In this document: piece after piece, positions 34,798-47,060 of the stretch | Position numbering within the stretch: position 1 is the stretch's first letter | How the letters are laid out: each line of letters starts with the position of its first letter | NCBI RefSeq assembly: GCF_032884065.1 | Contig: NC_088880.1 | Span: 31,647,298 to 31,711,297 of the forward strand | Source of the DNA: Artemia franciscana | Lineage: Eukaryota; Arthropoda; Branchiopoda; Anostraca; Artemiidae | Reading direction: 5' to 3' | Length of the DNA: 64,000 nt | Program-made: the position numbers and the translations under genes | The notes under the pieces: generated by a model | Databases searched by the model: none | What the model saw: the letters and a program-made list of their open reading frames with translations, nothing else | What the model was told of the DNA's origin: nothing

Positions 34798-37700
34798 CCG
34801 CTGAAGACGAAGAAAAGCCAACTATTAATCCAGCATCTAGCTTTATGGAAACAGGAGGTCCAGAATTTTTCACTGGAGGTCTGGATCCTACATCCGCTCC
34901 TGTTCAAGGTTTGTATCCTTGTTTTATTTTTTTATAGTCTTTTTTATTACCGTTTGAGCAATGTATTTTATATCTTATGAATCGTATTTCACGGTTGAGA
35001 AATTGATGAATTGTAGAATACAACTGCAAATACTAAACTTCTATACGTAAATGATTTCTCAGGCCACATTGCCTTTCTCTTTACTTTAAGATGGAATGAA
35101 AATTCTGAAAAACTCACAAATTTTTATAAGAATCCAAAAAGTTTAACTTCTTATGTACAGAAAAAAAAAATATAAAAAATAAGAAAGAAAGAGAGCTTAA
35201 ACAGATTAAAGTATCCACAAAAAGGTGAAAAAAAAACACAAAAGACTATACAGGAAAAAAAAAACAATGTGTTTTTGTTTTATTTTTGTTTAAACGCTGC
35301 TGTCAATCTGTCTGTTGTCAATCACTGTTATCTGTTTAGACGCTGTTATCATGTAGTCAATCTAAGATATTTTTGTCGCAGATATTTTTATATTGTCGCA
35401 GGATAAATTTTCTCTTCAAGCAGTTTGATGATACGTACCTTATAGGCGTTTTCACAATAATCTATTTCGTATAAAAAAAAACTGTATTAATTGGCAGTAT
35501 ACAAACCAGTGTTATAGTAAGTGCACTAAACCATACAAACGATAATTTTTTTCCGATTTATTTTGATAGTGTAAGCAAGTTGGTTCTGGAAAAAAAAAAT
35601 TCTTAGACTAAGATATGTATTAGAAATAATTAATATACAGGTTATTTAGTAGAAACATTCAACCCCTCTACCCTATTTCGAATGTACTTAGTAGTTGTTG
35701 CCTACAGGTCACCCTCCATGACAGAACAAGCTGAAAACCCATCGTCATCAAAGATTACCAGTATTTGACAGCCAAATACTACCCCAAAACGTGCAACTTA
35801 TGTAAGCCCTGATGACGCAAAACTTGAGGGTGATAAAAAAAAAAAAATCCGGTATGACAAGTCAGCCATGATGTTGTGATATAATTTTATAAAAATAGTT
35901 TAGTGCTCTAAACAAGGAAAGTTTTTGATATGATTTAGCTACCCAAATGGGGAAGCTTAACTTCTTTTTTTGTAATCCATATTTATGTTTTTAATGGTAG
36001 CTCTAGTGGCATCAATTCATGCGAATTTAGGGGGGGGGGACAAGTAATTGTTTCGGTTTTCTAATGAAGATATATCAAGTCAATTTGAGCAGCTTCCTGA
36101 CACGCCTACCAATTTTCATCGTCCTAACACGTCCAGAAAAACCAAACTCGCCAAATCACTGAACCCCTCCCCCCCAACTCCCCCAAAAGAGTGAATCCAG
36201 TACGGTTACGTCAATCACGTATCAAGGACATTTGCTTATTCTATCTACCAAACTTCATCCCTATTCCTCCACTCCAAGCGTTTTCCAAGATACCCCCCTC
36301 CAAATCCCCCCAATGTCAACAGATCTGTTCACCATTTGAAATAAGAGCTCTGACACATGAATTCCTTCTAAATATCAAATTTCATTAAGATCCGGTCACC
36401 CGTTTTTAAGTTAGAAATACCTCAATTTTTCTAATTTTTTCCAGATTAACACCCCCCAGCTCTTCCAAAGAGAACGGATCCGTTCCAATTATGTCAATCA
36501 CGTATCTAGAACTTGCGTGCTTATTCTTCCCATCAAGTTTCATCCCGATCTCCCCACTCTAAGCGTTTCTGTTTCCATCCTGCAATCCCCTATGTCCCCG
36601 GATCCAATTCGAGTCGAAAATGGAGCATCTGAGACATAAGATCCTTCTATATATATCAAGTTCCATTAAGATCCGATCACCTATTCGTAAGATAAAATAC
36701 CCCAATTTTCACGTTTTCCAAGAATTTCGGTTTCTCCCTCCAACTCCCCCCAATGTCACAGGATCTGGTCGGATTTTAAATCGAGAGATTTAAAGCACAA
36801 GATCCTTCTTGTGCTCCCCCCCCCAACTCCAACAAAGACAGCAGATCCGGTTCGGTTATGCCAGTCACGCATCTTAGACAGGTTTTTATTCTTCCTATCC
36901 AGTTTCATCCTGATCTCTCCGCGTTAATTATTTTCTAAGATTTTCGGCCCCCCCCAACTACCACCCCCAATGACGCTGTATCCGGTTGAGATTTAAAATA
37001 AGAGATCTGAGGTATGAGGTCCTTCTAAATATGAAGTTTCATGAAGATCCGATCACTCCTCTGTAAGTTAAAAATACGTCATTTTTCCTAATTTTTCAGA
37101 ATTAACCCCCCCCCCCCCGAATAGAGCGGATCCATTCCAATTATGTCAATCACGTAACCTAAGACTTCTGGTTATTTTTCCCACCAAGTTTAACGTTTTC
37201 CATAATTTCAGGTTCCCCCCCCCCCCCGACTCCCCCAACGTCTCCAGATCCGGTCGGGATTTAAAAAAAGAGCTTTGAGACACGATATCCTTCTAAATAT
37301 CAAATTTCATTGAGATCCGATCAAACGTTCGTAAGTTAAAAATACTTCATTTTTTTCTATTTTGATGGTCAAATTGGGAAAATGACTGTTTCTAATTTAA
37401 TCTGGTCTTGTCCTTGATACGCCTGCCAGATTCCATCTTCCTAGCTTACCTTGAAGTGCCTAAAGTAGCGAACCCGGGACCGACAGATCGACAGACAGAC
37501 AGACCGACAGAATTTGCGATTGCTATATGTCACTTGATTAATACCAAGTGCCATAAAAACCCCTTCAAATGTGCCTGATTTGCCTTTTGAGCCTTAAAAA
37601 GTACCCATGGAGACTGCCTGAAAAAAAGCACAGGCGAATTTACCTGATAAAGCCATAATGAAGACACGACCTAAAACACAGCTATCCGTTCCAAAGCGTA

Positions 37701-39091
37701 GGACATTTTTTGAGACAAATTTTTTGGTGCAATTTGTAATTGGAGGTGTGATATACCCACTTGGGTACTTGAATCATTCAGTTTTGAAAGTCCTTCCATA
37801 ATTCCAGTTCAAAAAAGGTGCAACACAATTACCTTCAGTCAGGACCTTAATTTTAGGACAGGGACAAGAATCAGGGGTTTTTTAGTAGTCAAAAACAAGT
37901 TTTTTGTCTCCAATATTGAAGTACAATCACAAAAGAAGACTATCCTAATAATACACACTGTCCACAAAGGTCAGGCGTGAGGCAGAAAAGGTGCCAAAGC
38001 TACCATTTGCCCGTGATTGGTCATGTCAGTGGCAGATTGCTGAGATTTGCTTCAAACCTAAACAGGTACTTGTAGCTAAAGACAGTCCAAGAATTTTTTA
38101 TATTGCTAATCTTCATAGGCCGAGCGCATGTATGCTTCAAAGTTTCATACTACTGGAATCACAGCTTGTGAAACCTGCTGCCTGGTAGTAGCGGTGTTGT
38201 CAATTCGCAATAATTTTGAGGGGACAAAATTACATTTTGAAAATTGGGGGGGGGTGAAATTTATCGTTTACTTATTTCCTTTTCTATGAAAGTACAAAAA
38301 AGCATTTCTCAGTGAAAATCTCCCCTTAAAAGGTAGGTTTCAAAATCTCGTGGAGGAGGAACTAGTAGTAGTACATAAGTAAAAAAGTAAGTAAGTAAGA
38401 CGGCACTAGACCCTTAAGGTCCAAACCGGTGGTGCTGATCTCTGTTTCATGGCCCTTCAGCCAGGAAGTGCAATGGGGGGCTAGGGGCCAACCATCCTGT
38501 GCTTTCACACACCCTTTTTGCAGACCTTCCCCAGATTTCTCCAGGTACCCATTTAGAGCTGGGTCGACTCTGGCTGAGCTTACAGAGTCACGCCACTGAC
38601 CCCCGTCCCAAACTAAATAACTGGTCACAACTGGGATGGTAGTACATGCTCTCCTCTCTGTAAGAGACGTCACTGTGTAGCTCCCGGACCGAAATAGCAA
38701 ATAGATTAAGATATATTGGGAAAATATATATGAATATATGTGTGTTTTCTGCATTTCAGGAAATTTCAAGACCCACTCTACGTACAACGATATTCCCGTC
38801 CCATACGGAAACCCTTCAGCAGCTCTCCCTCCTGAAACTTCTCACACATTAATAGCCCCAGTGCTAGAAAGCTTAAACCAGGCTGGAGCCCCCAACGCTC
38901 ATATACAACATGTGGAGCAAGTAATATATTCAGCAGACGGAGTGCCCGGCATTGGCCACGTTGAAGGTACAATTGAGCGATTAACTACGGTAGACCAAAC
39001 CCCAAATATGCCTCCAAGGATACAATCTGGTTTTGTTAAACCTGCGGAAGAAGCTTCAAACGGACAAAAATCGAGCATGCGCAGTGAATAG
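34798..39091 (+). CDS. Unrecognised gene, last two exons (copy A)
   Basis: Exon 34798-34908 follows TTTCTTTCAG and ends CAAG|GTTTGT. Exon 38760-39091 follows TTCTGCATTTCAG and ends in TAG. The join is in phase and gives at least 146 residues, preceded by unseen exons because the first exon starts mid-codon. Exon 1 reads AEDEEKPTINPASSFME, then TGGPEFFTGGLDPTSAPVQ. Exon 2 reads FKTHSTYNDIPVPYGNPSA through HVEQVIYSADGVPGIGHVEG and ends SNGQKSSMRSE. The tail is Pro-, Gly-, Ser- and Asn-rich and probably disordered, with no cysteines or membrane segment, and I know no family for it. Near-identity of exon 2 in copy B supports real coding sequence. The 3.85-kb intron holds a tandem-core element and a SINE-like repeat. 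Confidence 0.65.
36060..37556. mobile_element. Tandem-core element related to 28822-31572 (copy A)
   Basis: Same unit phrases (GATCCGTTCCAATTATGTCA, AAGTTTCATCCCGATC, CCTTCTAAATATCAAATTTC) and the same right end: (GACA)n followed by CACTTG-ATTAATAC-CAAGTG at 37531-37550. The left terminus is not evident, so it is probably truncated. It has about one 294-bp unit fewer than copy B. It lies in the intron of the unknown gene. Confidence 0.75.
38371..38691 (-). mobile_element. SINE-like repeat with possible tRNA-type promoter (copy A)
   Basis: On the minus strand it starts near CGGTCCGGGAGCTACACAG and ends GGTCTAGTGCCGTCTTACTT, with a (TTAC)n/T tail. A region with TGGCGTGACTCTG and, about 20 bases on, GAGTCGACCC resembles pol III A and B boxes. 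The middle phrase AAATGGGTACCTGGAGAAAT is of a kind seen in several tRNA-derived SINEs. The 141-codon open frame here is probably fortuitous. It inserts less than 80 bp before the exon 2 acceptor of the unknown gene. Confidence 0.5.
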
Positions 39092-39631
39092 CTTATTTTA
39101 TTCTTCGTTTATTTTATCATTTTTGAACATTATAACCTGTATACAATTAGTAACTTTATTATTATTTTTTACATTTTATTCCTTAGCTTACGAACTACTT
39201 ATGTATTGATACCAGAACTAAATTATTTGTATACCAAAAATCATAATTTCCTTAACGAAAATTGTTTGGTGCCCTGATAAGATTAAAAAGAAAAAAAAAA
39301 GGTTTTAAATTAACATTTTAACATCCGTTTTTGCGCCTTTTTTGGGGGGTATTACAATTTGCATTTATCGTCTCTTTCTCATGTTCTTTTCACTTATTGT
39401 TATAGTCTAATGAAACTGTAGAGCAATTTAAGGGTATTAAAGGCTTAGTCCGAACCCGAATAACCTTTTAGACACGAAAAACAAAATAATAGTATAAGGA
39501 AGTTTCAGACATTAGTTTTTCTTTTTTCATGTTTTTTGGAGAACGTTAATATTTGCATCAAATAAACATAATGTAGGTATTCTTGTTTCCTTAAAAATAA
39601 TAGTTTAAGGCCCTGAAAGGATTAATAAGCA

Positions 39632-39633
<2 letters not shown>

Positions 39634-39706
<73 letters not shown>
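39634..39706. repeat. (TA)n microsatellite, about 73 bp (copy A)
   Basis: Pure TA. The equivalent tract in copy B is about 110 bp. Confidence 0.95.
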
Positions 39707-39710
<4 letters not shown>

Positions 39711-40107
39711 TGCTCTGTTTTGTGGAATAGATAGATATCATTCTATGGTGGCTTAGGGAGCCCAGGAACAAGCCAAAAAATTTTCCTGTCGTCTGTTTGG
39801 AACAGTGAGTTTTTAGGTAAATAAGAATTTAAGGTAAAATTTTTTTACAGTGCATGGTCCTCCTCCCCCCAGAAATGAGGCCCTAACAAGGGCTGATAAA
39901 CATTAGTCCTGATCGGCTTGACACCAACATCCGGAAGGTTGGGATGATCCCCATGCAGATAAAAAAATAGAAACATGTTGGTATCCCCCTCCCCCAAACA
40001 GGGTCCAATAAGGACCAATCTTTTCTTCAGTGGCCACATGGATGCTTGCAGAGAATGGGAAAGGAAGCTCATTTGATTAGAAATTGAGAAGTTTTAGTGT
40101 AATTTTA

Positions 40108-40425
40108 AGTGCTACGTCCGCATTTCTAGGTTTATAATGAAAAATACTGTAAGATGGCTAGGCCATTTTTCAGGAATTATAGATGACACATTGCCACGGA
40201 TTGTGCTTTTTTGCCACCAATCCAATCTGCAGGCCAAAAAAGCAGGTTACCCGTGAATGGCATGAGAAGTGGTCATATGTTAGGCTTTTAAGAAAATTAA
40301 ACCCTAGGAGGGGGTAAAGAGTAAAACTTTGAATAGATTGGGGTGAGGGAAGAGTATACACAGCTTTGTTGACCTCAAGAGGCTTGAATGGTGCAGAAAT
40401 TTGCTAGTAGTAGCTGCAAAAATTG
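40108..40425 (+). mobile_element. Worn LINE 3' end (copy A)
   Basis: Decayed frames read VRWLGHF, DDTLPRIVLF and VDLKRLEW, matching the [15 protein letters not shown] ... GLRRLGAA ending of the LINE at 22610-23455. It ends with CTAGTAGTAGCTG. There are many stops. The next 200 bp (to about 40620) is a composite-repeat fragment. Confidence 0.65.
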
Positions 40426-41747
40426 ATTTTAGGGCAACAAGCCTCACTGCTGTGCCCTTTTTTATACCCGGCTCCCACTAAACCTATTATATTGGGTCAA
40501 AACTTTTAGACATCCATTTTGTTCAGAAACGTTGAAAAGTCTAGTAAAAATACATCTAAGGTAAAAATCGACCCCACAGGCCCAGTGGCAATGGCCCTAA
40601 ACAATGAAAATAATCCATTTACCTCAGATACGTTTTACTAGAAAAAATGGCTATGTTTGGTTTTGGCTGTCTGATCAGCTACGAGCTCTTAGGGGTTGTT
40701 TGCTAGGCTAGTTTCCCGAGCTCCCCTCTGGAAATGACAAGCATCAGATTTTTTTATACTATCCGCAGTATCTCCTGAATGCCTCAGGGGATCGAAAACA
40801 ATGGTGATGGTAATGGTAGATGGCTTACCTAAGCTATGGATGCCACGTCTTGATTTTGTTTAAACAATAGTTTTAACGGGACCTGTGCCTGTCATTATCA
40901 GGTTCAAATTTGGGTTGACTCCATAGAATATATTAGGGGATTCAGTTGAAACTTTCGGGAATTTTTTGGAGAAAATCTCAAACTCTCAATTGGAGGAGGG
41001 GCCAGAGGAAATCGAAAGACGCTTTGTGTATCCAGGTCATTAAAATAGTATATCTGCAATACATCAAGAAAGATTTGAAGGATGGAATTGAAAATTTTAG
41101 GGACTGTTGGGGGAAGGAACGGAAAAGGGAGCATGAGAAGTTCGAACTTTGTTTTTGAAGAGGGGGAAGGGACTAAACAATTCTTATATTCAATCCACCA
41201 AATGTTTGTACTATAACCTCTTATGAAACGTCTAATCTGTGTGAGATTAAACAGTAAAGTAAATGACACTGCTGTTACCAGGTTATCAAAATGGAATACT
41301 TGCAAAATCTCCGGAACAACTTAGGGTGTCCCGTTGGAACAATTATAGACTGAAGCGAAAAATATCCCCCCACAGAAAATACCCTTCGGACAATAACCCC
41401 TGAAAAACAAGGGAAAAATTAAGGGAGGGGGCAAATGGGCAAACAACCGTAAAGAGTAGGGGATTGAAGTGGTGGTAGCCTGCTTTTATACGGAATAATT
41501 TACTTGGGTTTTAAGTTTCAATAAACTAAAAAATGCAGTATTTCCGTCTAATGTTCCAGAGTCTTAGAGGCAGCTAAAGATCTCAGGTGCGTACAAAGGA
41601 AGAAGAAAACATAAATTAAGGTAGAAGAGGAAGAAGAAAAACATTACGAAGAAAAAGAAGGAAACAATTCTTTGAGAAAAAGTTTAGCATTTACTTCTAG
41701 TTTTGTTGAATATTCTAATTTTTCATGTTTTTTTTAATGTATTTTTG

Positions 41748-41850
41748 CAAAAAAATTGCTGCAAAAAATTGCTGCAAAAAATTGCTGCAAAAAATCGCTG
41801 CAAAAAAATACTGCAAAAAAATCGCTGCAAAAAAATACTGCAAAAGAATT
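41748..41850. repeat. 14-bp minisatellite TTGCTGCAAAAAA (copy A)
   Basis: Eight or so units of TGCTGCAAAAAAT or TACTGCAAAAAAA. Copy B (61511-61570) has only about three or four, so the locus is length-variable. Confidence 0.85.
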
Positions 41851-42132
41851 GCAGTATTTCCACCTAGCAATCCAGTCTTGAAGGAAACTAAAGGGTTTAC
41901 TTCTAGTTTTTGTTGAATATTTTAATTTTTCTTGTTTCTTTAATGTATTTTTGTACCAAGCATGAACTGTTTATTTTGCATTTTGGTAATGATAAAAAAG
42001 ATATGACAAACTTGGAGCAATAGAAAATGAGCTGGCTGGGTCATGGTTCTTGAAGTATCAGGAGATGCTTAACTGAAATACAATTTGACGAGTTACAGGT
42101 GAATTCACGCTGACAAAAAAGTTGTAAATAGT

Positions 42133-42215
42133 AAATATTTTTTCGCCAGTGTGTATTCGCTTGTGAAGTTTGAACGATGAGGACAAATTGAAGATTGTCT
42201 GGAGACTTGTGAACC
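42133..42215 (-). pseudogene. Decayed C2H2 zinc-finger fragment (copy A)
   Basis: The minus strand reads FNLSSSFKLHKRIHTGEKIF. HKRIHTGEK is the inter-finger linker of Kruppel-type C2H2 proteins, but the upstream Cys pair is gone and the following finger has decayed (NFFVSVNSPVTRQI). No exon context is visible. It is likely a piece of an old retrocopy or duplicated gene. Confidence 0.6.
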
Positions 42216-43406
42216 AGAAACTACATAAGGTAACCAGTATATCCAGTTAGCACCTTTGGCTTTTGATTTTTTTTTTTTTTTTTTTACGATACATAGTTTT
42301 GAATTATGTTTTTGAAATTTGAATTGTTAAATATATATAATAACATGTTTATAGGTATGTTTCTTGGACAGATAGTTGTTTTACGATCATTAGAGTGGAC
42401 ATGGGTGCCGACAGGGGGGAGGGCAGGGGGGTCATGCCCCCCCCCCTGGAAATTTGGGACTATAAAGTAATTATAAGGAAACCAAAGGAAAGACAGCAGA
42501 ATAGGGAAAAACCATGGAAACAATGATTGTTGCCCTATTGTTGGCTGCCTGCCAACGGATTTTGACCCTTAATAAGGAAAGTATAAGTTCTAATTTGTGA
42601 CTGAGTGAACCCTAGCCAGTCTTCCACGAACAGTTTTTATCTTCAATCTGCATTTGTTTATTAGTAATTAGTGCAGTTACTAGAACACAAGAAAGTTCGT
42701 ATAATTGTAGAAAACACAAGGAAAATAACTTATTAAGGGGCAATTTTGGTAAGAATATGCCGTCAACTTTCACTTGAACTGCAAGAGTACCCATGAGTTG
42801 ATATATGAAGCCGTTATAATCAGAAATATTTCCCCTGAATGGATACGTTTTTAGTGTTTTATATCAATTTTTTCAGGAGTGATTGTAGTTATCTAGTTGT
42901 CACTTTGAAAAGTATTTAATTTTTTACAGTTATGAAGCATAAATGTGTCAAATATATTGGCTTTTGGTATTCAAAATTAAATTAAAAATATTGAATTTAG
43001 CATTTTTATTTGATTTTTTAAATATTAGTTTCAATATTTTACTTTGAACAAACTACTTTGATAATGCGTTACTTGATAATGCCTTACTATAAACACTGAG
43101 TATAAAGGCATTAAATATTTTGGTGTTGGATAACCAAGTTCAAAACTGTCGATAGTGTTAAATATCGAAAAATATAATAAGATATAATAATAAAAATAAG
43201 AAGCGTTGAACGTAGTCACACGTCCAACGCTTCGGCGTTGCTCAATAGAACTGAATGCTGAGAGTAAATCTTTGTTTTTGTAAGTAGTCTATTGTTTTGT
43301 ATATATTTGTAATTACTTACTTTTTTCATTTTTATATACTTTCACTTTCATTGACATACTTTTCCATTGCCTTTAGAAAAATTTTTGTCTCTAGGTTTCA
43401 TTTAAT

Positions 43407-43990
43407 AAAGAAAAAAAACTTTTCAACTGAAAGTAAGGAGCAACATTAAAACTTAAAACGAACAGAAATTATCAAGTATACGAGGAGGGTTCCCCCCTCC
43501 TCAAGGTCTTGCTCTTCACGAATTAAACGACCCTTGTTTGAATTAAACGACCCTTGTGCTTCAGAAGTTGTTGGACAAAATTTAAACTTTAGCGGAAAGA
43601 GCAAGGTGCTGGGTCAATACGATCACCCCTGGAAAAAAAACAAATAAACACGCACCCCGTGAATATTCTTCTGGCAAAAATTTCATATTTTTGCAGATAT
43701 GAGATTACGAGCAACCTCTACTGTAGGGTTCTTTCATACGCTGAATCTGATGGTATGAATTCTATGACTTCAAGGGGTCTTTCCCTCTTTTTTTTCAAAA
43801 ATCAGACAAATTTTCTCGGGCTCGTAGCTTTTGATGGGTATGACTAAACTTATAAATTTAGAATCAGCATAATAAGCCAATACTTATAATATATATATTG
43901 GTATCAAATTTCCGTTTTTTAGAGTTATGCTTACTATTGAGATGGGTCGCTCTTTACTTACAGTTCGTTACCATAAACTGTTTGACTACC
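43407..43990. repeat. Composite high-copy repeat block (copy A)
   Basis: Contains TTTTCAACTGAAAGTAAGGA, AACTTAAAACGAACAGAAAT and AGCGGAAAGAGCAAGGTGCT, then the 8106-8510-like block ending GGTCGCTCTTTACTTACAGT. AAACGACCCTTGTTTGAATT is itself duplicated. It recurs at 63232-63825. Confidence 0.75.
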
Positions 43991-44163
43991 CATCAAAATC
44001 CAAACAGGGATCATTGAAATATTGATCGTTTTTTCTGCATTGCCAGAAGTATTATATTCATAAAACCTTACAGTTTCATGAAATGTAATTAAACAGATAG
44101 AAAAGGTTTTTCAATTAAAGTAAGAAGCAAGTTGGAAACTTAAAACAAATATGAATTACTCTG

Positions 44164-44990
44164 TATATAAGAGGGACTGTCCCCCTTCTCAACACCTTGC
44201 TCACTAAACAAAGGTTTTTTTAGTGTTTAAAATTTTTTTTCAAATTGCGAATTTTCTTGAAAAATATGGAAAAAAGCCAAATTTCATAATAAACGTAAGG
44301 AGCTAAGGAGGAGATCTTCCCCTTCATACAAAGAATAATCTGTTGAAATAGGGTTTGAATCTGTTTCTTGCTTTCAGCTGAAAAGCTCTTTTTTTATTTA
44401 AGTTCTGATTATTTCCCAAATCATACCCAGGCATAACCAAGATATAATTTACATATATTACATACATTTTTTTATAGATTCATTGAAGTACTTCATATAA
44501 ATATAAAAGGAAAAATAATACCATTTAAAATTAATGAAAACTAAGCTCCTAGTAGTATTTGCCACCCCAAAGAAATTTCCTGGCGGGGCTGACGATGACC
44601 TGCCTTGCCTTTTCCACCTCTGTGCTGGTAGATATGGGAATGTAACATATTAGCTGTATGGAAAATATATTTAATTTATTTCTACTCCCCTCTACCTCTT
44701 TCAATATTTGTCTAAAGCCTCTTGAAAAGTAAGCAGCTTGTCCATTAAAATGTATTTTTGTAGTAATCTACCCTATCCCCACCTAAACAATGACTCACCC
44801 CCCCCCCCTCATTATAGCTGATACACAATTAAAGATCACCAAACGTAGCCTAATTTCATTACAAATAAAGCGAATCAACTTGATTGAATCCAGTACTGTC
44901 ACTGTGTGGCATTACTTCTTTTGTAACTGGGAAGCTAAAATATAGTTATTGATGCTTCCAAATCAATTAGCTTCTCAGGATTTCAAATGT
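44164..44990. other. Region right of the compared copy A, no gene recognised
   Basis: Begins in a further worn CTCAACACCTTGCTC repeat module. The remainder is AT-rich with nothing assignable. Copy B is cut off by the window edge, so it is unknown whether this too is duplicated. Confidence 0.35.
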
Positions 44991-44994
44991 CATA

Positions 44995-45330
44995 GTCTAT
45001 TGGGCAAGTATGACTCGAACTGTGGGCGCTTTGAAAGGTAGAGAAAGATATGCTTGATGTTTTCCAAGAGAAACGTCTAAAGATATTCTAAGGTAGTCGT
45101 TTAACGAGGTAGAGGCTTACTCGTTATAACTGACTAGGTAGAGCCTTGAAAATCAACGTCAAGAAGAGGAAGTCGCTTAGAGTAGGATAAACAAGGAGAT
45201 GATGTAACTAGGATATCGATCAAGCGGATAGCAGGACCATTGCGTAACTGATTAATATGGCTGATATAATTGAATCGTCTAAAGATAGTTTTAGGTATCA
45301 GTTTGACTAAACGTATATTAAAGAATATGC
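44995..45330 (+). mobile_element. Scrambled LINE RT fragments
   Basis: Three short pieces of the same LINE occur out of order on the + strand. First is a piece equivalent to VKYGSEAW...DVFQRNCLRI (about 45007-45095). Then comes LKINVKKRKSLRVG plus DIDQ (about 45135-45230), which belongs upstream in the RT. Then comes RLKIVLGISLTKRI (about 45275-45315). All are decayed. Confidence 0.5.
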
Positions 45331-45380
45331 CCTAGAATATATTAAAAATATATTAATTATTAAAGAATATATTAAAGAAT

Positions 45381-46500
45381 AAGAAAAGAGAAATATAGCC
45401 CTAGAAAGCGGGATTGAACCACATTTTTCGTACAAACTACTGTTTGTAATACGGTCAGTCAGCCGGGTGCCCAGAACAATCCGTAGGTAATTTCTCTGGA
45501 AAACATCTAGTAAATTTTCATCTGCTTTTCGAAGCACCTATGCTTCAGAGCTATATTTGACCACTGTCATCACTGTAGCTTCCAATATTCTAATCTCGGT
45601 TTGCAGACTTATCTTTCTATTCTTTCAAACTTTTTTTAACTGTGAAAAAACACCCTGAGCCTTAGCTATTCTACTTTTAACATCTTAACTGCTCCCACCG
45701 TCTTTACTAAATATACTACCATGGTAAGTGAAGCTGCCAACCTCATCAATCTTTTCGTTACCCAACGTCACCTTCTCATCTTCACTTATTCCTAGCCTTA
45801 GTGACTTAGTCTTCTTAACAATAATTTTCAAGCCTATTCTAGCACCCTGAACTCACAAAACCTCTAAAAAATTATTCATTTTGCTCACAATTTCATCTAG
45901 TATGCTTAAATCATCAGCATAATCTAAGTCCAGGAGCGTTTTTCCTCCCCTTTGGATTCCGTGGTCTCCAATCGCCTTTCCTGTGCTCCTTTAGACGAAG
46001 GCCATCCAAAATGATCCATATAAAGATTTAATACGAAACCAGTTGCTAACCTTATTTCCTACCTCAACCGCAGCAGTATTATTCTCGTGCATACCACAAA
46101 TCAATTCAATGTATTTTTCTGGTATACCATATAAGGATAAGACCTTTGCTAACGCTCTTCTATCAACAGAATCGAACGCTTGCTCATAATCGATCAAACT
46201 GAGGACCAAAGGTGTTTGACAACGAAGGGACTTCTCAATTATTAACCTAAGAGTGAAAATCTGGTTGACACATCCTCTATGTTTTCTAAAACCGCACTGT
46301 TCTTCCCTTAAAACTTTGTCTACAGCATCTATCAGTCTAAAAAGTATCATATTACTAAGTAATTTGCTACCTACGGAGACCAAACTAATGCCTCGATAAT
46401 TACAACAATCACTATTGTCACCTTCCTTATAAAGTGATTTAATTAAGGTTTTCCCAAAATCATTAGGTGCTTTAAAGCATATTGGCCTGCCATAATACAA
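45381..46500 (-). mobile_element. LINE reverse-transcriptase copy
   Basis: Minus strand 46500-45991 encodes DFGKTLIKSLYKEGDNSDCC, NYRGISLVSVGSKLLSNMI, EEQCGFRKHRGCVNQIFTL and SLIDYEQAFDSVDRRALAKV, the RT fingers and first catalytic Asp block. Downstream, at about 45925, is LDYADDLS, the catalytic YADD box, then LGNEKIDEVGS-type sequence and, at 45530-45420, [17 protein letters not shown] and LTDRITNSSLYEKCG. A few frame breaks separate the parts, but domain order is complete from fingers to thumb. The endonuclease and 3' tail are missing. It is the same family as 22610-23455. Confidence 0.82.
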
Positions 46501-47060
46501 AAATCCTAAACAAAAAATGCTGAACGTATAGAAAAAAGATCAAAAATGGGATGTTTTAAGAACAATGAAAACCCTCAAAAAACAAAGCGTATATTTTGGG
46601 AGGACAACTGCCTACCTTCTTCAGCGCGAATAAAAAGTTCCTAGGAAAATGATAAGTAATATGGAAAGAGAAATATAACCAAACAAAGCAGAGAGTCAAC
46701 GTGAAAAACAAACTAATAAAAGCAATAATTAGAAGATAGATAAAACTCAATAAAAATCGTATTACGAAGAAAATACTTTTGATTAATCCAATTATAGATT
46801 TGAATGTAGAGATTTGAAATTAAGAGATTTGAATGTAGTAACCACATTGGTAAAATACTGGTATAACAATATACTGGTATAAAATATTGGTATAATAAGC
46901 AAGACGAAGATAATTTCTTAAACCAAATTGGTCTGCCATAATAAAAAAAAAATCCTATAGAAACAATGATCAAAACTGTTTCTATTTTTTAAAGCCAACT
47001 AAAATACTGAAAAAAAAGAAAAAAATATGTCGGGGAAACACCCTTCTTCACATTTTTAGT
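46501..47060. other. Flank with a loose direct repeat
   Basis: GGCCTGCCATAATAC...AAATCCTA at 46485 and GGTCTGCCATAATA...AAATCCTA at 46930 form a loose direct repeat. Each is followed within about 130 bp by a CTTCTTCA-containing motif (46617 and 47042) somewhat like Penelope end motifs. There is no coding evidence. Confidence 0.3.

Larger units (their letters stand above)
33951..44163 (+). repeat. Duplicated segment, copy A
   Basis: Collinear, same orientation, and nearly identical (a per-cent-level difference by eye) to 53268-64000. It contains a 233-bp tandem repeat, the two unknown-gene exons, a tandem-core element, a SINE-like sequence, a LINE 3' remnant, a zinc-finger remnant and a composite-repeat block. 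Its left end is cut by the N gap. Its right limit is set only by the window end of copy B, so homology could continue. Confidence 0.93.

Noticed and set aside
38362-38787. 141-codon minus-strand frame conserved as 160 codons at 58041-58523
   Set aside because: It coincides with a SINE-like repeat, and conservation is explained by the segment duplication.
40904-41305. 133-codon minus-strand frame, also at 60634-61080
   Set aside because: The two copies diverge in frame at their ends, there is no known motif, and there is no splice or promoter context.
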